This document shows positions 34,943-44,843 of a DNA stretch of 64,000 nucleotides, piece after piece (position 1 is the first letter of the stretch; every line of letters starts with the position of its first letter). The notes under the pieces were generated by a model that was not told where the DNA came from, ran no database searches, and saw only the letters and a list, made by a program, of their open reading frames with translations. Source of the stretch: Bartonella tribocorum (GTDB lineage: Bacteria; Pseudomonadota; Alphaproteobacteria; Rhizobiales; Rhizobiaceae); assembly GCF_002777915.1 (NCBI RefSeq), contig NZ_NJGE01000004.1, positions 92,404 through 156,403 on the forward strand, in the 5' to 3' direction. The position numbers and the translations under genes were made by a program.

Positions 34943-36328
34943 TTACTTTTGATCTTGATTTCTTATGGTTCTCAATTCTTCCATTTTTCTATAAAGTGTA
35001 GAGCGACCGATGTGAAGACGGCGCGCAATCTCACTCATATGTCCCTTATAATGTTTAACCGCTTTCTCGATAATATCATGTTCCATCTCTGCAAAAGTAC
35101 GCACATGCCCATCAGTATTCAAAAATTGTATTGAGTCTTGTTCATTATTTTCTTGCATATTACCCTCAATGATATTTGGAACACTCATGAATGAATTTCC
35201 CATTAACTGCGGAAAATCTCGAACAGTTAATAAAGGTCCCTCACTAAGTAAAATCGCACGAAATAAAAAATTTTCAAGTTCATTTCGATTGCCAGGCCAA
35301 TCATACTGCATAAGCAAAGAAAGAGCTGATCCTGCTAAACCATGTACATGTGATCGTCCTGTTTCTGTTATGATGCGATTGATCAAACGTTGTGTGATCT
35401 CTGGAAAATCATCCCTTAATTCTCGTAAAGCAGGAACGCTAATAGAGAGATGAGAAAATTGTTCAAACAAACTATGCAAAAAAAAGTTCTCTTTAACCAA
35501 GTCCTTTAAACGCGATGTTGAAATAGCAATGATCCGAAAAGGAAAAAGTTCTCCTTTTGTATCCCTTTCCCTTTCTTTAAGATAATGAGCAAACCGCCTT
35601 TGCTGTATGGGCTCAAGTCGATCAATATCACAAAGGCAAAGTGTCCCTTTTTCAAGCGAAGAAATCAATGGGAGGAATTCTTTAAACCAATGCTGATTTT
35701 CTTCTTCTGGATCAGAAATCGCTGAACATTGAAAGCGAATAAAAACGCCCTCTGCAAATAAACCTTCATGATGAATAATCCGTGCTAAGGTCTCACGACC
35801 CGTTCCAACTTCACCCTCTATCAAAAGATTCTGTGAAGTCGTTGCTGCTGCTTTCGATTGCTCTAAAACGACCTGCATAGCTCTACTTTTTATGTAAAGG
35901 TCAGAAAAGCGTAAATGATTCTCTTTCTTGCGCCGAATATCTCGAACCTCATGTTCCAAGGCTGAAATAAGAGCAAGAATATCCAAAGTAACTCTTACGC
36001 GTAATAATGTTACTGGATAAATCCAATAATCAATAGCTCCAGCTGTTAAAGCTTTCTGGAGTAAATCATGATTCTCTTGTTGTGCTATCACAACAATAGG
36101 AACAGAAACACCAGCAACTCTAATCATTTTAATCAAATCGCTCACACTCAAATCACTCATCACGACATCAAGGAGTGCAAGCACAATGTTTTTACGTCTG
36201 TGTAAAAGATCAATTGTACGAAGGCCATTTTCTGCTTCAATGACACGGTAACCAAAACCTCGGAGCATAGCAGAAAGCTCTATACGTCTTCCATAATCTT
36301 CACTCGCAACAAGAATGGGACCAACCAT
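34943..36328 (-). CDS. NtrC-type response regulator with degenerate AAA+ domain
   Basis: A 461-residue protein with a receiver domain (phospho-acceptor Asp in LALLDVVMSDLS, about residue 54), a sigma-54-activator-like AAA+ domain and a C-terminal Fis-type helix-turn-helix (MSEIARRLHIGRSTLYRKME). The ATPase is decayed: Walker A is EGEVGTGRE with Arg for Lys, Walker B is CLCDIDRL in place of LDEIGD, the GAFTGA loop that contacts sigma-54 is absent and the usual FREDLFHRL reads FLHSLFEQF. It probably regulates without ATP hydrolysis or sigma-54. No partner kinase is adjacent. The gene is divergent from omp10. Confidence 0.85.
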   Translation of the reverse strand: MVGPILVASEDYGRRIELSAMLRGFGYRVIEAENGLRTIDLLHRRKNIVLALLDVVMSDLSVSDLIKMIRVAGVSVPIVVIAQQENHDLLQKALTAGAIDYWIYPVTLLRVRVTLDILALISALEHEVRDIRRKKENHLRFSDLYIKSRAMQVVLEQSKAAATTSQNLLIEGEVGTGRETLARIIHHEGLFAEGVFIRFQCSAISDPEEENQHWFKEFLPLISSLEKGTLCLCDIDRLEPIQQRRFAHYLKERERDTKGELFPFRIIAISTSRLKDLVKENFFLHSLFEQFSHLSISVPALRELRDDFPEITQRLINRIITETGRSHVHGLAGSALSLLMQYDWPGNRNELENFLFRAILLSEGPLLTVRDFPQLMGNSFMSVPNIIEGNMQENNEQDSIQFLNTDGHVRTFAEMEHDIIEKAVKHYKGHMSEIARRLHIGRSTLYRKMEELRTIRNQDQK

Positions 36329-36595
36329 AATGTCAATAATCTCCTTTGAGATTACTCATGAGACTATTCAGCAGCTTAATGTAAAAATTGTTGTAAACCA
36401 TAAGAAATATTTCACCTCTTGTGTTTCACTTGCACATTTCATCAAGCTGTTAATTAAATACAACATTAAGGCATTTTTTTCTATTTTTTTTGCTTTTTCA
36501 TTGATTTTCATCAAATTTTTCATATTGACTCATGGTATAATTTAATAACTTTATAGGAAATAGAGAGCAAAATAATCTAAATTAGAGTGAAATAA

Positions 36596-36955
36596 ATGAA
36601 ACATACCTATCATATTTTATGTCTTACAATCATCGCTTTGCTAGTGAGTGCTTGTAGCTTTTCGCAATATTATAACCCTAATATGTCAACTGGGATTGAT
36701 GGAAAATGGGTTGATGAGAATGGTATTATTTCTTCTTTCCATAATGGTGTTTTTGAAACGCGTGCAGCAGATACAGAAGAAAAACTATCAGAAGGTGCAT
36801 ATAATTATCTCAATGCTCAAAATATAGAAATTGAAATACGCTCTATTCTCCGTGGAACAATTTCTAGAGTCAATTGTACAATGTCATATAACGCCACACA
36901 ACTTCTCTGCACCTCAAATACAGGAGCACCGTTTTTCCTTAAGCGGAAATCTTAA
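36596..36955 (+). CDS. omp10: Omp10-type outer-membrane lipoprotein
   Basis: A 119-residue lipoprotein precursor with signal peptide and lipobox LVSAC, Cys at about residue 20. The mature part reads GIDGKWVDENGIISSFHNGV, FETRAADTEEKLSEG and RGTISRVNCTMSYNATQLLC, which I recognise as the Brucella Omp10 pattern. Two conserved Cys may form a disulfide. It is divergent from the NtrC-like gene with about 270 bases of shared upstream sequence. Confidence 0.85.
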   Translation: MKHTYHILCLTIIALLVSACSFSQYYNPNMSTGIDGKWVDENGIISSFHNGVFETRAADTEEKLSEGAYNYLNAQNIEIEIRSILRGTISRVNCTMSYNATQLLCTSNTGAPFFLKRKS

Positions 36956-37014
36956 ACCAAGTAAAAGTGAAGCTTCTCTTAAATTAAGAACACAGAGGAA
37001 GCACATACATCAAA

Positions 37015-37054
37015 CAGGAGGAGATCCTTTCCCCTCCTGAGAGGAAGTCCTCTC
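37015..37054 (+). terminator. Twin adjacent hairpins after omp10
   Basis: CAGGAGG at 37015-37021 pairs with CCTCCTG at 37033-37039, and GAGAGGA at 37039-37045 pairs with TCCTCTC at 37048-37054; the two stems share one base. No T-run follows, so this may be an mRNA-stabilising end rather than an intrinsic terminator. Confidence 0.5.
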
Positions 37055-37239
37055 TAAAATACGCAAAAAGAGTGATATGCTCTCCATCTGTAAAGTTTTT
37101 TTAACATGATAAAATGCGTAAAATAACCATTTTTTTCCAAAAAATATCAGAAAAATTCCTTTCACAGTAAAATTGTGACTTTGTATCGTTCAATCTATTT
37201 TAGCCTAAAGTAACATTTTATCTGATAGGGAATTTTAAT

Positions 37240-38232
37240 CTAAGCAGCACCGATGCGCAAAAGATCATGAAAATGAACAATTCCTATCGGTTTTTTATCT
37301 TCAACCACGAAAAATGCACCAATATGATGATCATTAATAAAAGCCATTGCTGCACCAACAAGTGTATTCGGCTTTACAACTTTAGGCGCTTTGGTCATCA
37401 CCTCATCAACATTAAATTTTGATAAATTAAAATGAATGTTCCGTGCAAGATCACCATCGGTCACAATTCCAATGAGTTCACCTTTTTGATTAATAACACC
37501 AACACAACCAAAATGTTTTTCGACCAAAACATTCATCGCTTCAGTCATAGCTGTTCCCTGCATAACCAAAGGAATACGATCACCCTCATGCATAATATCA
37601 CACACGTATTTAAGGCTTGCACCAAGAGAACCACCAGGATGATATATTTTGAAATCGGTTGCGGTAAAACCACGCATTTCTAAAAGAGAAACCGCTAATG
37701 CATCGCCCATTGCCAATTGCATAATTGTTGAAGTTGTAGGAGCTAAACCATGGGGGCAAGCCTCTTCTACCTTTGGTAATAAGAGAACAATATCAGCTTG
37801 TCGTCCTAACACAGAGTGCTCATTTGATGTCATTGCAATAAGAGGAATACGAAACCGCGCCGCATAACTCATAATACCACTTAACTCTTGCGTTTCACCA
37901 GACCATGATAAAGCAAGAATAACATCATCAGATCCAATCATACCAAGATCACCGTGATTGGCTTCTGCAGCGTGAACAAAAAAAGCAGGTGTTCCCGTTG
38001 AAGCTAAGGTTGCTGCAATTTTTGTCCCTATATGACCACTTTTTCCAAGACCTGTAATGATCACATGTCCGTGGGCATTTTTAATGGCTTGAACAGCCGC
38101 TTCAAAAGAAGATGAAAGACTTCTAAGAAGAGCTTCTTCAAGGACTTGAAGCCCTTGCTTTTCACTGGCAAGTGTTTTAAGCGCCGATGCAACAGCACCC
38201 TGCAAAGCCATATGAGGAAATGGTATTGTCAT
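37240..38232 (-). CDS. kdsD: Arabinose-5-phosphate isomerase (KpsF/GutQ family)
   Basis: Interconverts ribulose-5-phosphate and arabinose-5-phosphate, supplying Kdo for lipopolysaccharide. The 330-residue protein has a SIS domain (TGLGKSGHIGTKIAATLAST, ALSWSGETQEL, HGLAPTTSTIMQLAMGDALA) and two C-terminal CBS domains from about residue 210. ATG at 38232 is preferred over TTG at 38244. It lies 40 bases downstream of galU, another sugar nucleotide gene for the envelope. Confidence 0.92.
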   Translation of the reverse strand: MTIPFPHMALQGAVASALKTLASEKQGLQVLEEALLRSLSSSFEAAVQAIKNAHGHVIITGLGKSGHIGTKIAATLASTGTPAFFVHAAEANHGDLGMIGSDDVILALSWSGETQELSGIMSYAARFRIPLIAMTSNEHSVLGRQADIVLLLPKVEEACPHGLAPTTSTIMQLAMGDALAVSLLEMRGFTATDFKIYHPGGSLGASLKYVCDIMHEGDRIPLVMQGTAMTEAMNVLVEKHFGCVGVINQKGELIGIVTDGDLARNIHFNLSKFNVDEVMTKAPKVVKPNTLVGAAMAFINDHHIGAFFVVEDKKPIGIVHFHDLLRIGAA

Positions 38233-38271
38233 AATCAAATTCAATCAATAAAATTAAATGAAAGATCTACA

Positions 38272-39162
38272 TCATTTTTCAACTGTAATGGTTTCCAGTA
38301 AATTTTTCAATGAGGCAGAAATATGGCTGTGCATATCAGCACGTGCCAAAGAAAATGCAACGTTAGCTTCAATAAAACCGGCTTTAGAACCGCAATCAAA
38401 AGTACGCCCTTCTAATTGCAAACCCCAAAAATCCTGTTCGTTTGAAAGCCTTATCATTGCATCTGTTAGTTGAATTTCATTTCCTGCTCCTCGTTCTTGA
38501 GTGGAAAGAATATTAAAAATTTCTGGCTGCAAAATATAACGTCCATTGATGTACAAATTTGATGGTGCTGTTCCAAGCGCTGGTTTTTCTACCATTTTTG
38601 TGATTTCAAAACCATTGGCAATCTGTTTTCCTTTCCCCACAATACCATATTTATGGGTTTCTCTAGGATCACATTCCTGAACTGCTATAATATTTCCACC
38701 CCCCGTTTTTTCATAAAGGCTCATCATCTCAGAAAGACACCCTTTTTTTGCTTGTATCAACATATCAGGTAATAACAAAGCAAAAGGCTCACCTGCAACT
38801 AATTCACGCGCGCACCAAAGTGCATGCCCTAATCCCAAAGGTTGCTGCTGCCGTGTGAAAGAAGTTGTCCCTGGCAACGGCTGCAACCGGTGCAAATGCG
38901 CAAGATCTTCTTTTTTTCCACATTCAGCAAGTGTTGTATATAATTCAACTTGCGCATCAAAATAATCCTCAATGACCGCTTTGTTGCGTCCAGTCACAAA
39001 AATAAAATGCTCAATACCAGCTTCCCGAGCTTCATCCACAACATATTGAATAACAGGCTTATCAACAACTGTTAGCATTTCTTTAGGAATTGTTTTTGTC
39101 GCAGGAAGAAAACGCGTACCAAGGCCTGCTACGGGAAATACTGCTTTCCGGATTTTACGCAA
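38272..39162 (-). CDS. galU: UTP-glucose-1-phosphate uridylyltransferase
   Basis: Makes UDP-glucose for lipopolysaccharide and other glycans. About 296 residues with the nucleotidyltransferase signature [34 protein letters not shown] and the UDP-glucose site [13 protein letters not shown]. The frame opens with GTG at 39168, but AGGAGG directly abuts that codon and sits six bases ahead of TTG at 39162, so TTG is the better start. Followed by kdsD. Confidence 0.94.
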   Translation of the reverse strand: MRKIRKAVFPVAGLGTRFLPATKTIPKEMLTVVDKPVIQYVVDEAREAGIEHFIFVTGRNKAVIEDYFDAQVELYTTLAECGKKEDLAHLHRLQPLPGTTSFTRQQQPLGLGHALWCARELVAGEPFALLLPDMLIQAKKGCLSEMMSLYEKTGGGNIIAVQECDPRETHKYGIVGKGKQIANGFEITKMVEKPALGTAPSNLYINGRYILQPEIFNILSTQERGAGNEIQLTDAMIRLSNEQDFWGLQLEGRTFDCGSKAGFIEANVAFSLARADMHSHISASLKNLLETITVEK

Positions 39163-39420
39163 ACTCACCCTCCTATGAATTCATATAACCTTTTTATTTA
39201 TCACATGTTTTTATGAAATAGTAAAAAGATATCTTATTGTTCTGATTATCATTATAATGGGCAGTAAAAAATGTAAAAGAAAATATGAGAATTTATTGAA
39301 AGAATTAAACGAATTATTTGTTGCAGTTTTTTCCTCTTCTTGATCATATTACCGATTAAACTAAATACAAAATAAAGTTATTGTACATCTCATAAATTGA
39401 ATATTAATGGGGATTTCAAA

Positions 39421-40677
39421 ATGCAAAAAACTAAATTGAAGACTTTCTCTTTTTTAGAGAAGTCAATAAACCGGAGAACACTTATCACTGGCTTTGTCGT
39501 TCTTTTGTCTGCTTTTTTAATGTTTTTTGCATCCTTTTCATATGCTGATAGCGGATTTAGATACTGGATTAAAGGGTTTAAAAAAATAGCTATTGCTCAC
39601 GATATTAGCCCCTCTACGTTTCATATGGCTTTTAAAGGCATTAATGCTATTGATCCAGAAGTTTTAAAAAGCGCCGCATACCAACCGGAATTTGTTGCAC
39701 CCTCATGGAATTATTTTGATAATCGTGTCCATGATATCGCAATTGTGGAAGGACAGCGCCAAGCAAAAAAATGGCATAAATGGCTTCTTCAAATTGAAGA
39801 ACGTTTTGGTGTTGACCGGAATATTCTACTTGCTATTTGGTCAATGGAAAGCAATTATGGGAAAATTTTAGCCAATAAAAGTGTCATGCGTGATACCATT
39901 CGCTCACTTGCAACCCTAGCCTATGCCGATAAAAAACGTGCAAAATATGCATATATACAACTGATTGCTGCTATGAAAATTCTACAAAGTGGTGAAATTA
40001 AACGCTCTCAACTCACTGGATCTTGGGCTGGAGCATTGGGACATACCCAATTTATTCCAAGCAGTTATCTCGCCTATGCCATTGATATGGACAAAGATGG
40101 ACGGCGTGATATCTGGACCTCTGTTCCAGATGCTCTGGCTACTGCTGCTAATCTTCTCCATAAAAATGGCTGGCAACCTCACCTTATTTGGGGCGTAGAG
40201 GTAAAAGTTCCTCAGGGGAAAAACCTTCCTGAAGGCTGGCATTCCTTTGAACAATGGAAAAAATTAGGTGTAAAATACGCAAATGGGCATCCTCTTCCTC
40301 CGTTAGCTGAGCAAGCAATATTAAAATATCCAGATGGAGCCAAAGGACCTATATTCTTAGTCACAAAAAATTTCTTTGTTCTAAAACGTTATAATAATGC
40401 AGATCGTTATGCTTTCGCTGTTGCTCTTCTTGCTGATCGCATTGCTGGACATCCTGGATTAGTGCATGATTGGCAAAGGCCTTTTCAACCTCTTACCTTC
40501 CAAGAGTGTAAAGAGCTGCAATCTCGCTTAAGTGCACTGGGCTATTATAAAGGGAATATTGATGGAAAAATCGGAACAGCCTCCCGCAAAGCAATTAAAG
40601 CTTTTCAGCTACGTCACGGTTTCAAAGCAGATGGGTATCCATCCTCTCAAGTGCTTTTCCTCCTTCGCAAACAATAA
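39421..40677 (+). CDS. Lytic murein transglycosylase, MltB family
   Basis: Cleaves the glycan strand of peptidoglycan. The 418-residue protein has an N-terminal hydrophobic segment (LITGFVVLLSAFLMFFASF) that acts as a signal or anchor, a transglycosylase domain with catalytic Glu in WSMESNYGK and GSWAGALGHTQFIPSSY, and a C-terminal peptidoglycan-binding module at about residues 345-418 (LGYYKGNIDGKIGTASRKAI). ATG at 39421 has GGGGA eight bases upstream; a TTG at 39397 is rejected. Followed 15 bases later by the DUF459 gene. Confidence 0.92.
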   Translation: MQKTKLKTFSFLEKSINRRTLITGFVVLLSAFLMFFASFSYADSGFRYWIKGFKKIAIAHDISPSTFHMAFKGINAIDPEVLKSAAYQPEFVAPSWNYFDNRVHDIAIVEGQRQAKKWHKWLLQIEERFGVDRNILLAIWSMESNYGKILANKSVMRDTIRSLATLAYADKKRAKYAYIQLIAAMKILQSGEIKRSQLTGSWAGALGHTQFIPSSYLAYAIDMDKDGRRDIWTSVPDALATAANLLHKNGWQPHLIWGVEVKVPQGKNLPEGWHSFEQWKKLGVKYANGHPLPPLAEQAILKYPDGAKGPIFLVTKNFFVLKRYNNADRYAFAVALLADRIAGHPGLVHDWQRPFQPLTFQECKELQSRLSALGYYKGNIDGKIGTASRKAIKAFQLRHGFKADGYPSSQVLFLLRKQ

Positions 40678-40692
40678 TGGAGCGTTAAGATT

Positions 40693-41769
40693 TTGTCTCT
40701 TTTTCGTCTGATATACTCAATGCTCTTGCTGTTTTCACTTTCTATTGTGGGAATCATTCAGCCTTCCCCCAGTAAAGCAACCAACTTCTTCAAATGGTTG
40801 TCACAACAAAATAAACCGATACAACAACCACCGCAAATTATAGAACAAAAAATAAACAAGCCGCAAAAAAAGATCGTAATACAAAAAAAAATACAAAAGC
40901 TGAAAAACGAGAATGCAAAGCGCATTCTGGTCATAGGGGATTTTGCGGCTTCTGCTGTTGCCGATGCACTTAAAGTTTTTTTTGCAGATAATAGCGATAT
41001 CGCTATCATGAACAATACAATGCCGGCCTCTGGCTTAGTTCGAACGGATTATTATTCTTGGCAAAGCAATATTTCTAAACTCATTGATCAAAATAACCCC
41101 GATGTTATTATCATGATGATCGGTGCAAACGATAATCAGCCCATCACAGACTCTCATAGCATGATTAACACAGATCAGTCAGAATGGATGCCTATCTACA
41201 AACAAAGAATTATCGAAATTGCTGAAAGTCTTCATGCCTCTGGAAAATCATGGATATGGGTAGGTCAGCCTTCCTTTGGAAATGATCTTTTGACACAAAA
41301 AATGAAAATTTTTAATGCGCTCTACAAACAAGAAACAGAAACAGCAGGGGGATATTTTCTCGATATCTGGAGCGGTTTTATTGATGAAAAAGGAAACTTT
41401 TCTTTTTCAGGCTATGATATTCATGGAAAAACAGCCAAATTACGTACCAATAATGGCATTCATTTCACCGCTGAAGGAAAGAAAAAGCTTGCCTCTTATT
41501 TAGAAAAACCATTGAAAAATATTTTAAATTTTCATGCCTTTTCTCATGACGAAACATACTCAACCGATCAAACTATTCAAACACTTATACAAGAATCAAA
41601 AAAACAAGAGCCAAGTAATATTATGCGCCAGCTTCCGATGAGCCTTAAGGATATGACTCAACAAAACATCCACCTTTTAGGCAAAAGAAAATCAAGTTTT
41701 ATCAAAAAATCATGGTTTCCGCCAAATGGGCATCAAAAAGATCGCGCTGATAATTTTTCTTCGCCATAA
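40693..41769 (+). CDS. DUF459 SGNH-like periplasmic protein, catalytic residues altered
   Basis: A 358-residue exported protein: signal or anchor segment at residues 5-25, a Lys/Gln-rich linker, then a GDSL/SGNH fold of the DUF459 type from about residue 75. Block I reads VIGDFAASAVADAL (Phe at the usual Ser), block III IMMIGANDNQP is normal, and block V reads NNGIHFT (Asn at the usual Asp). It may be a binding rather than hydrolytic protein. It starts at TTG with GGAG ten bases upstream and is probably cotranscribed with the MltB gene, suggesting a cell-wall role. Confidence 0.82.
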   Translation: MSLFRLIYSMLLLFSLSIVGIIQPSPSKATNFFKWLSQQNKPIQQPPQIIEQKINKPQKKIVIQKKIQKLKNENAKRILVIGDFAASAVADALKVFFADNSDIAIMNNTMPASGLVRTDYYSWQSNISKLIDQNNPDVIIMMIGANDNQPITDSHSMINTDQSEWMPIYKQRIIEIAESLHASGKSWIWVGQPSFGNDLLTQKMKIFNALYKQETETAGGYFLDIWSGFIDEKGNFSFSGYDIHGKTAKLRTNNGIHFTAEGKKKLASYLEKPLKNILNFHAFSHDETYSTDQTIQTLIQESKKQEPSNIMRQLPMSLKDMTQQNIHLLGKRKSSFIKKSWFPPNGHQKDRADNFSSP

Positions 41770-41932
41770 TGTCTCTTTAAAATATAAAATCTCATTTTTT
41801 CCATAAACGAAAAGAAAATAAGATAAGAAATACTGCTCACAGAGCCATGGATAAAGAGAAAATTTGCATAAATCGTAACTACATCTTTCGAATAATATGA
41901 AAACGGCATGGAACTAACCATACCGTTATCGT

Positions 41933-43957
41933 TTATAGTCCACGTTTATTAATCATTGCATCTGGTAAAGGCATTCGTCCCCGAAAAGCTTTATACAGTT
42001 CCTCTGGATCGCGACTTCCCCCAGCAGAATAAATAAAACGCTTTAAAAGATCAGCAAGCTCTGAATTAAAAGCATCACCTGTTTCTTCAAATGCTTGAAA
42101 AGCATCAGCATCAAGTACTTCCGACCACATATAAGAATAGTAACCAGCAGCATAACCATCCCCTGCAAACACATGCATAAAATGCGCAGGACGATGACGC
42201 ATAATAATCGTATCAGGCATGTGCAACTTTTCTAATTCTTTATGTTCAAAAATTGTTGGATCAGTGACTGTTTCTCCTTGGTGAAAAGCCATATCCACTA
42301 AGGCTGATGAGATAAATTCAACCGCAGAAAATCCAGCATTAAATGTCTGTGCTGTCAAAACTTTATTGATCAATTCTTGCGGCATCGGATGCCCTGTTTT
42401 TGCATGTATAGCATAAGATTTTAATATCTCTGGTACGGTTAACCAATGTTCATAAAGTTGAGAGGGAAGTTCAACAAAATCACGTGAAACGGATGTTCCT
42501 GCTACAGAAGGCCATGTGACATCAGAAAGCAAACCATGCAATGCATGCCCAAATTCATGGAAAAGTGTACGGGCATCATCAAGTGATAAAAGTGCAACCT
42601 CCCCTTTAGAGGGTTTAGCAAAATTACAAATATTGTAGATAACCGGTTTTTGTCCACCATCCAATTTATGTTGCGATTGCAACCGGCTCATCCATGCACC
42701 AGAACGTTTTGAAGAACGTGCAAAATAATCACCAATGAAATGTCCAAGTAAACTTCCATCAGATTTCTTTACTTCCCACAGACGCGCATCAGGATGCCAA
42801 AGTGCAACAGCATTTTTTTCTTCAAAGGTAATACCAAATAGTTTTTCTGCTACCCCAAAAGCCGCTTTAATTATATGATCAAGTTGAAAATAATATTTGA
42901 TTTCAGCGCTATCGAAAGAAAATTTTTCAGTGCGGAGCTTTTCAGCATAATAACGCCAATCCCAAGCGGCTAAAGATTCATTGCTTCCCTGATTGTTGGC
43001 AAAATTTTGTAATTCAATTTGCTCAGTAGAAGCCTTCGCTCTTGCGCGCTCCCATACAGGCATAAGCAAACCCATAACAGAATCAACACTTTTAGCCATG
43101 GTATTATCGAGTTTCAAATCTGCAAAAGATTTATATCCCAATAATTTAGCCTGCTCATCTCGGAGTGCAATAATCTCTAAAATAATAGTTCGATTATCGT
43201 TCTTGTTATTATTTTCACCCCGTTTAGCCCAAGCTTGGAATGCAATCTCACGCAAATCACGACGATCAGAGAACTTTAAAAAAGGTTCAATAATCGAGCG
43301 TGCTAGTGTTAACGCATAAGCTTCTTGATTGCCTCTTTCGCACGCAATTTCCTTCATTGAAGCAATAAGATCTTCTGGTAAACCAGATAAGTCTGTTTGT
43401 TTTAAAAATAGAATCCACTCAGCTTCATCGTTTAAGACATTCTGCCCAAAAGTAGCATTTAAAAAAGCAAGTCTTTCATTAATTTCCACAAGCCGTTTCT
43501 GCGATTTATCGTCTAGCTTCGCACCATGACAAACGAACTTTTTCCACCATAATTCAAGAACGCGTGTTGTTTCATTCTCAAACATACCCTGCTGCGACTG
43601 TTTATAAAGCACATCTATTTTTGCAAATATCCGCGCATCCATCATCATTTTTGAAGAATAACGAGAAAGTTTTACAACAAACTCTTGTTCGAGCTGTTGA
43701 ATCAACGCATTCGTGTGAGCACTGGTGCGCAAGAAAAATATTGAACAGACACGATCAAGCGCTTTGCCACAAAGTTCAAAAGGTTGCAAAAAATTTTCAA
43801 GCGTTGGTGGTTCTTGCACCATCGCAATCGCCTCTAATTCTTCTTCCGCTTCTTGAAGTGCCTGTTCAAAAGCGGGTTTAAAATCTTCATCTTCTATAGA
43901 AGAAAAATCAGGAAGACCTGAAAATCCCTTCCAATTCAGCACTGCTGCTTTTGTCAT
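41933..43957 (-). CDS. dcp: M3 family oligopeptidase / peptidyl-dipeptidase
   Basis: Zinc metallopeptidase of 674 residues that degrades oligopeptides. The zinc site HEFGHALHG is clear, with the downstream Glu region VELPSQLYEHW and the substrate-binding FAGDGYAAGYYSYMWSEVLD. No signal peptide is seen. Both Dcp and oligopeptidase A share this pattern, so the exact specificity is uncertain. Convergent with the DUF459 gene. Confidence 0.88.
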   Translation of the reverse strand: MTKAAVLNWKGFSGLPDFSSIEDEDFKPAFEQALQEAEEELEAIAMVQEPPTLENFLQPFELCGKALDRVCSIFFLRTSAHTNALIQQLEQEFVVKLSRYSSKMMMDARIFAKIDVLYKQSQQGMFENETTRVLELWWKKFVCHGAKLDDKSQKRLVEINERLAFLNATFGQNVLNDEAEWILFLKQTDLSGLPEDLIASMKEIACERGNQEAYALTLARSIIEPFLKFSDRRDLREIAFQAWAKRGENNNKNDNRTIILEIIALRDEQAKLLGYKSFADLKLDNTMAKSVDSVMGLLMPVWERARAKASTEQIELQNFANNQGSNESLAAWDWRYYAEKLRTEKFSFDSAEIKYYFQLDHIIKAAFGVAEKLFGITFEEKNAVALWHPDARLWEVKKSDGSLLGHFIGDYFARSSKRSGAWMSRLQSQHKLDGGQKPVIYNICNFAKPSKGEVALLSLDDARTLFHEFGHALHGLLSDVTWPSVAGTSVSRDFVELPSQLYEHWLTVPEILKSYAIHAKTGHPMPQELINKVLTAQTFNAGFSAVEFISSALVDMAFHQGETVTDPTIFEHKELEKLHMPDTIIMRHRPAHFMHVFAGDGYAAGYYSYMWSEVLDADAFQAFEETGDAFNSELADLLKRFIYSAGGSRDPEELYKAFRGRMPLPDAMINKRGL

Positions 43958-44296
43958 AATATTTTATGTCTCCATTATAAATTTCAGCTGTAACAATTAT
44001 CTTTACGACGCAAATTGATAATATACTAAAACTATTTCGTGAATTTCAAAATTAACTTTCAAAGCTCTCTTGAATAAAGAATGTCTTTAGCTTTATGAGA
44101 TCAATAAAAATAAGAATTTCTACACTTATCAAACAAAATCTTTGATTTATAAATGATAATTGATCGCTTTTTTATATTGAATGAGAAACTTGAATATCGT
44201 AGGATTCCGCTATTTTAAACCATATTATATCGAAGCAATAAAGATTATTCACGCCCACATCACAAATGAATTTACCTATTGATAAAAAACATAAAA
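43958..44296. other. Spacer before integrase relic
   Basis: AT-rich, no gene recognised. The 44511-44843 part upstream of mgtE holds a weak 24-codon ORF at 44740-44814 and the AGGAGG site of mgtE. Confidence 0.35.
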
Positions 44297-44510
44297 ATGC
44301 TTCTTATGAATTTTTAAAATGCAAGAGCTGTTGTAATATTGGGGGCTGAAAACATAACACAATGATACCAGCATGCACCTTTTATTTAAACGTAAAGAGG
44401 GTATCTTCTATGGATTTTATACCATTTACGACTAACGTCATGAAATAAGCGTGACGTGTGCTCAGAAATATTTCTTTAAAACAAGCGCGTGAATTCGCAA
44501 CATAAGTATG
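44297..44510 (+). pseudogene. Decayed N-terminus of a tyrosine-recombinase gene
   Basis: ATG at 44297 gives MLLMNF, a stop, NARAVVILGAENITQ, then in another frame LFKRKEG and GFYTIYD, a stop, RHEISVT, then ISLKQAREFAT and stop. These follow the order of DUF4102 integrase N-termini (start, LGAxK, KRKxGG, RxxEMGLG, SLKQAREFA). DNA around the start aligns with the relics at 3.87 and 26.11 kb. Confidence 0.7.
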
Positions 44511-44843
44511 TTCTGTTTTTTTGAAGAACATTATAATCTCTAATCTTTACAAGATATGATTGTAGATTCTTTCGAAAATTGCACTAAAGAAATGATTGTA
44601 AAAATGAGAACTGATTTTTACATTTACGCCTCCATATTATCCCTAAATTAGGCTGTATTCTTTTTTCAATAATTTCAGAAAATTGTTTATAACTTATAAT
44701 TTATCCTTGACTTTATTTAAAATATTAACAATTGGAAATATGGTTGGGGAGGTTTTTTTTCGAATCTTCCATAAACTTTTATTTTTTATCTCGTCATCTT
44801 ATCTGGATTTATAACACTCCAACTTTTCAGGAGGTACTTTATC

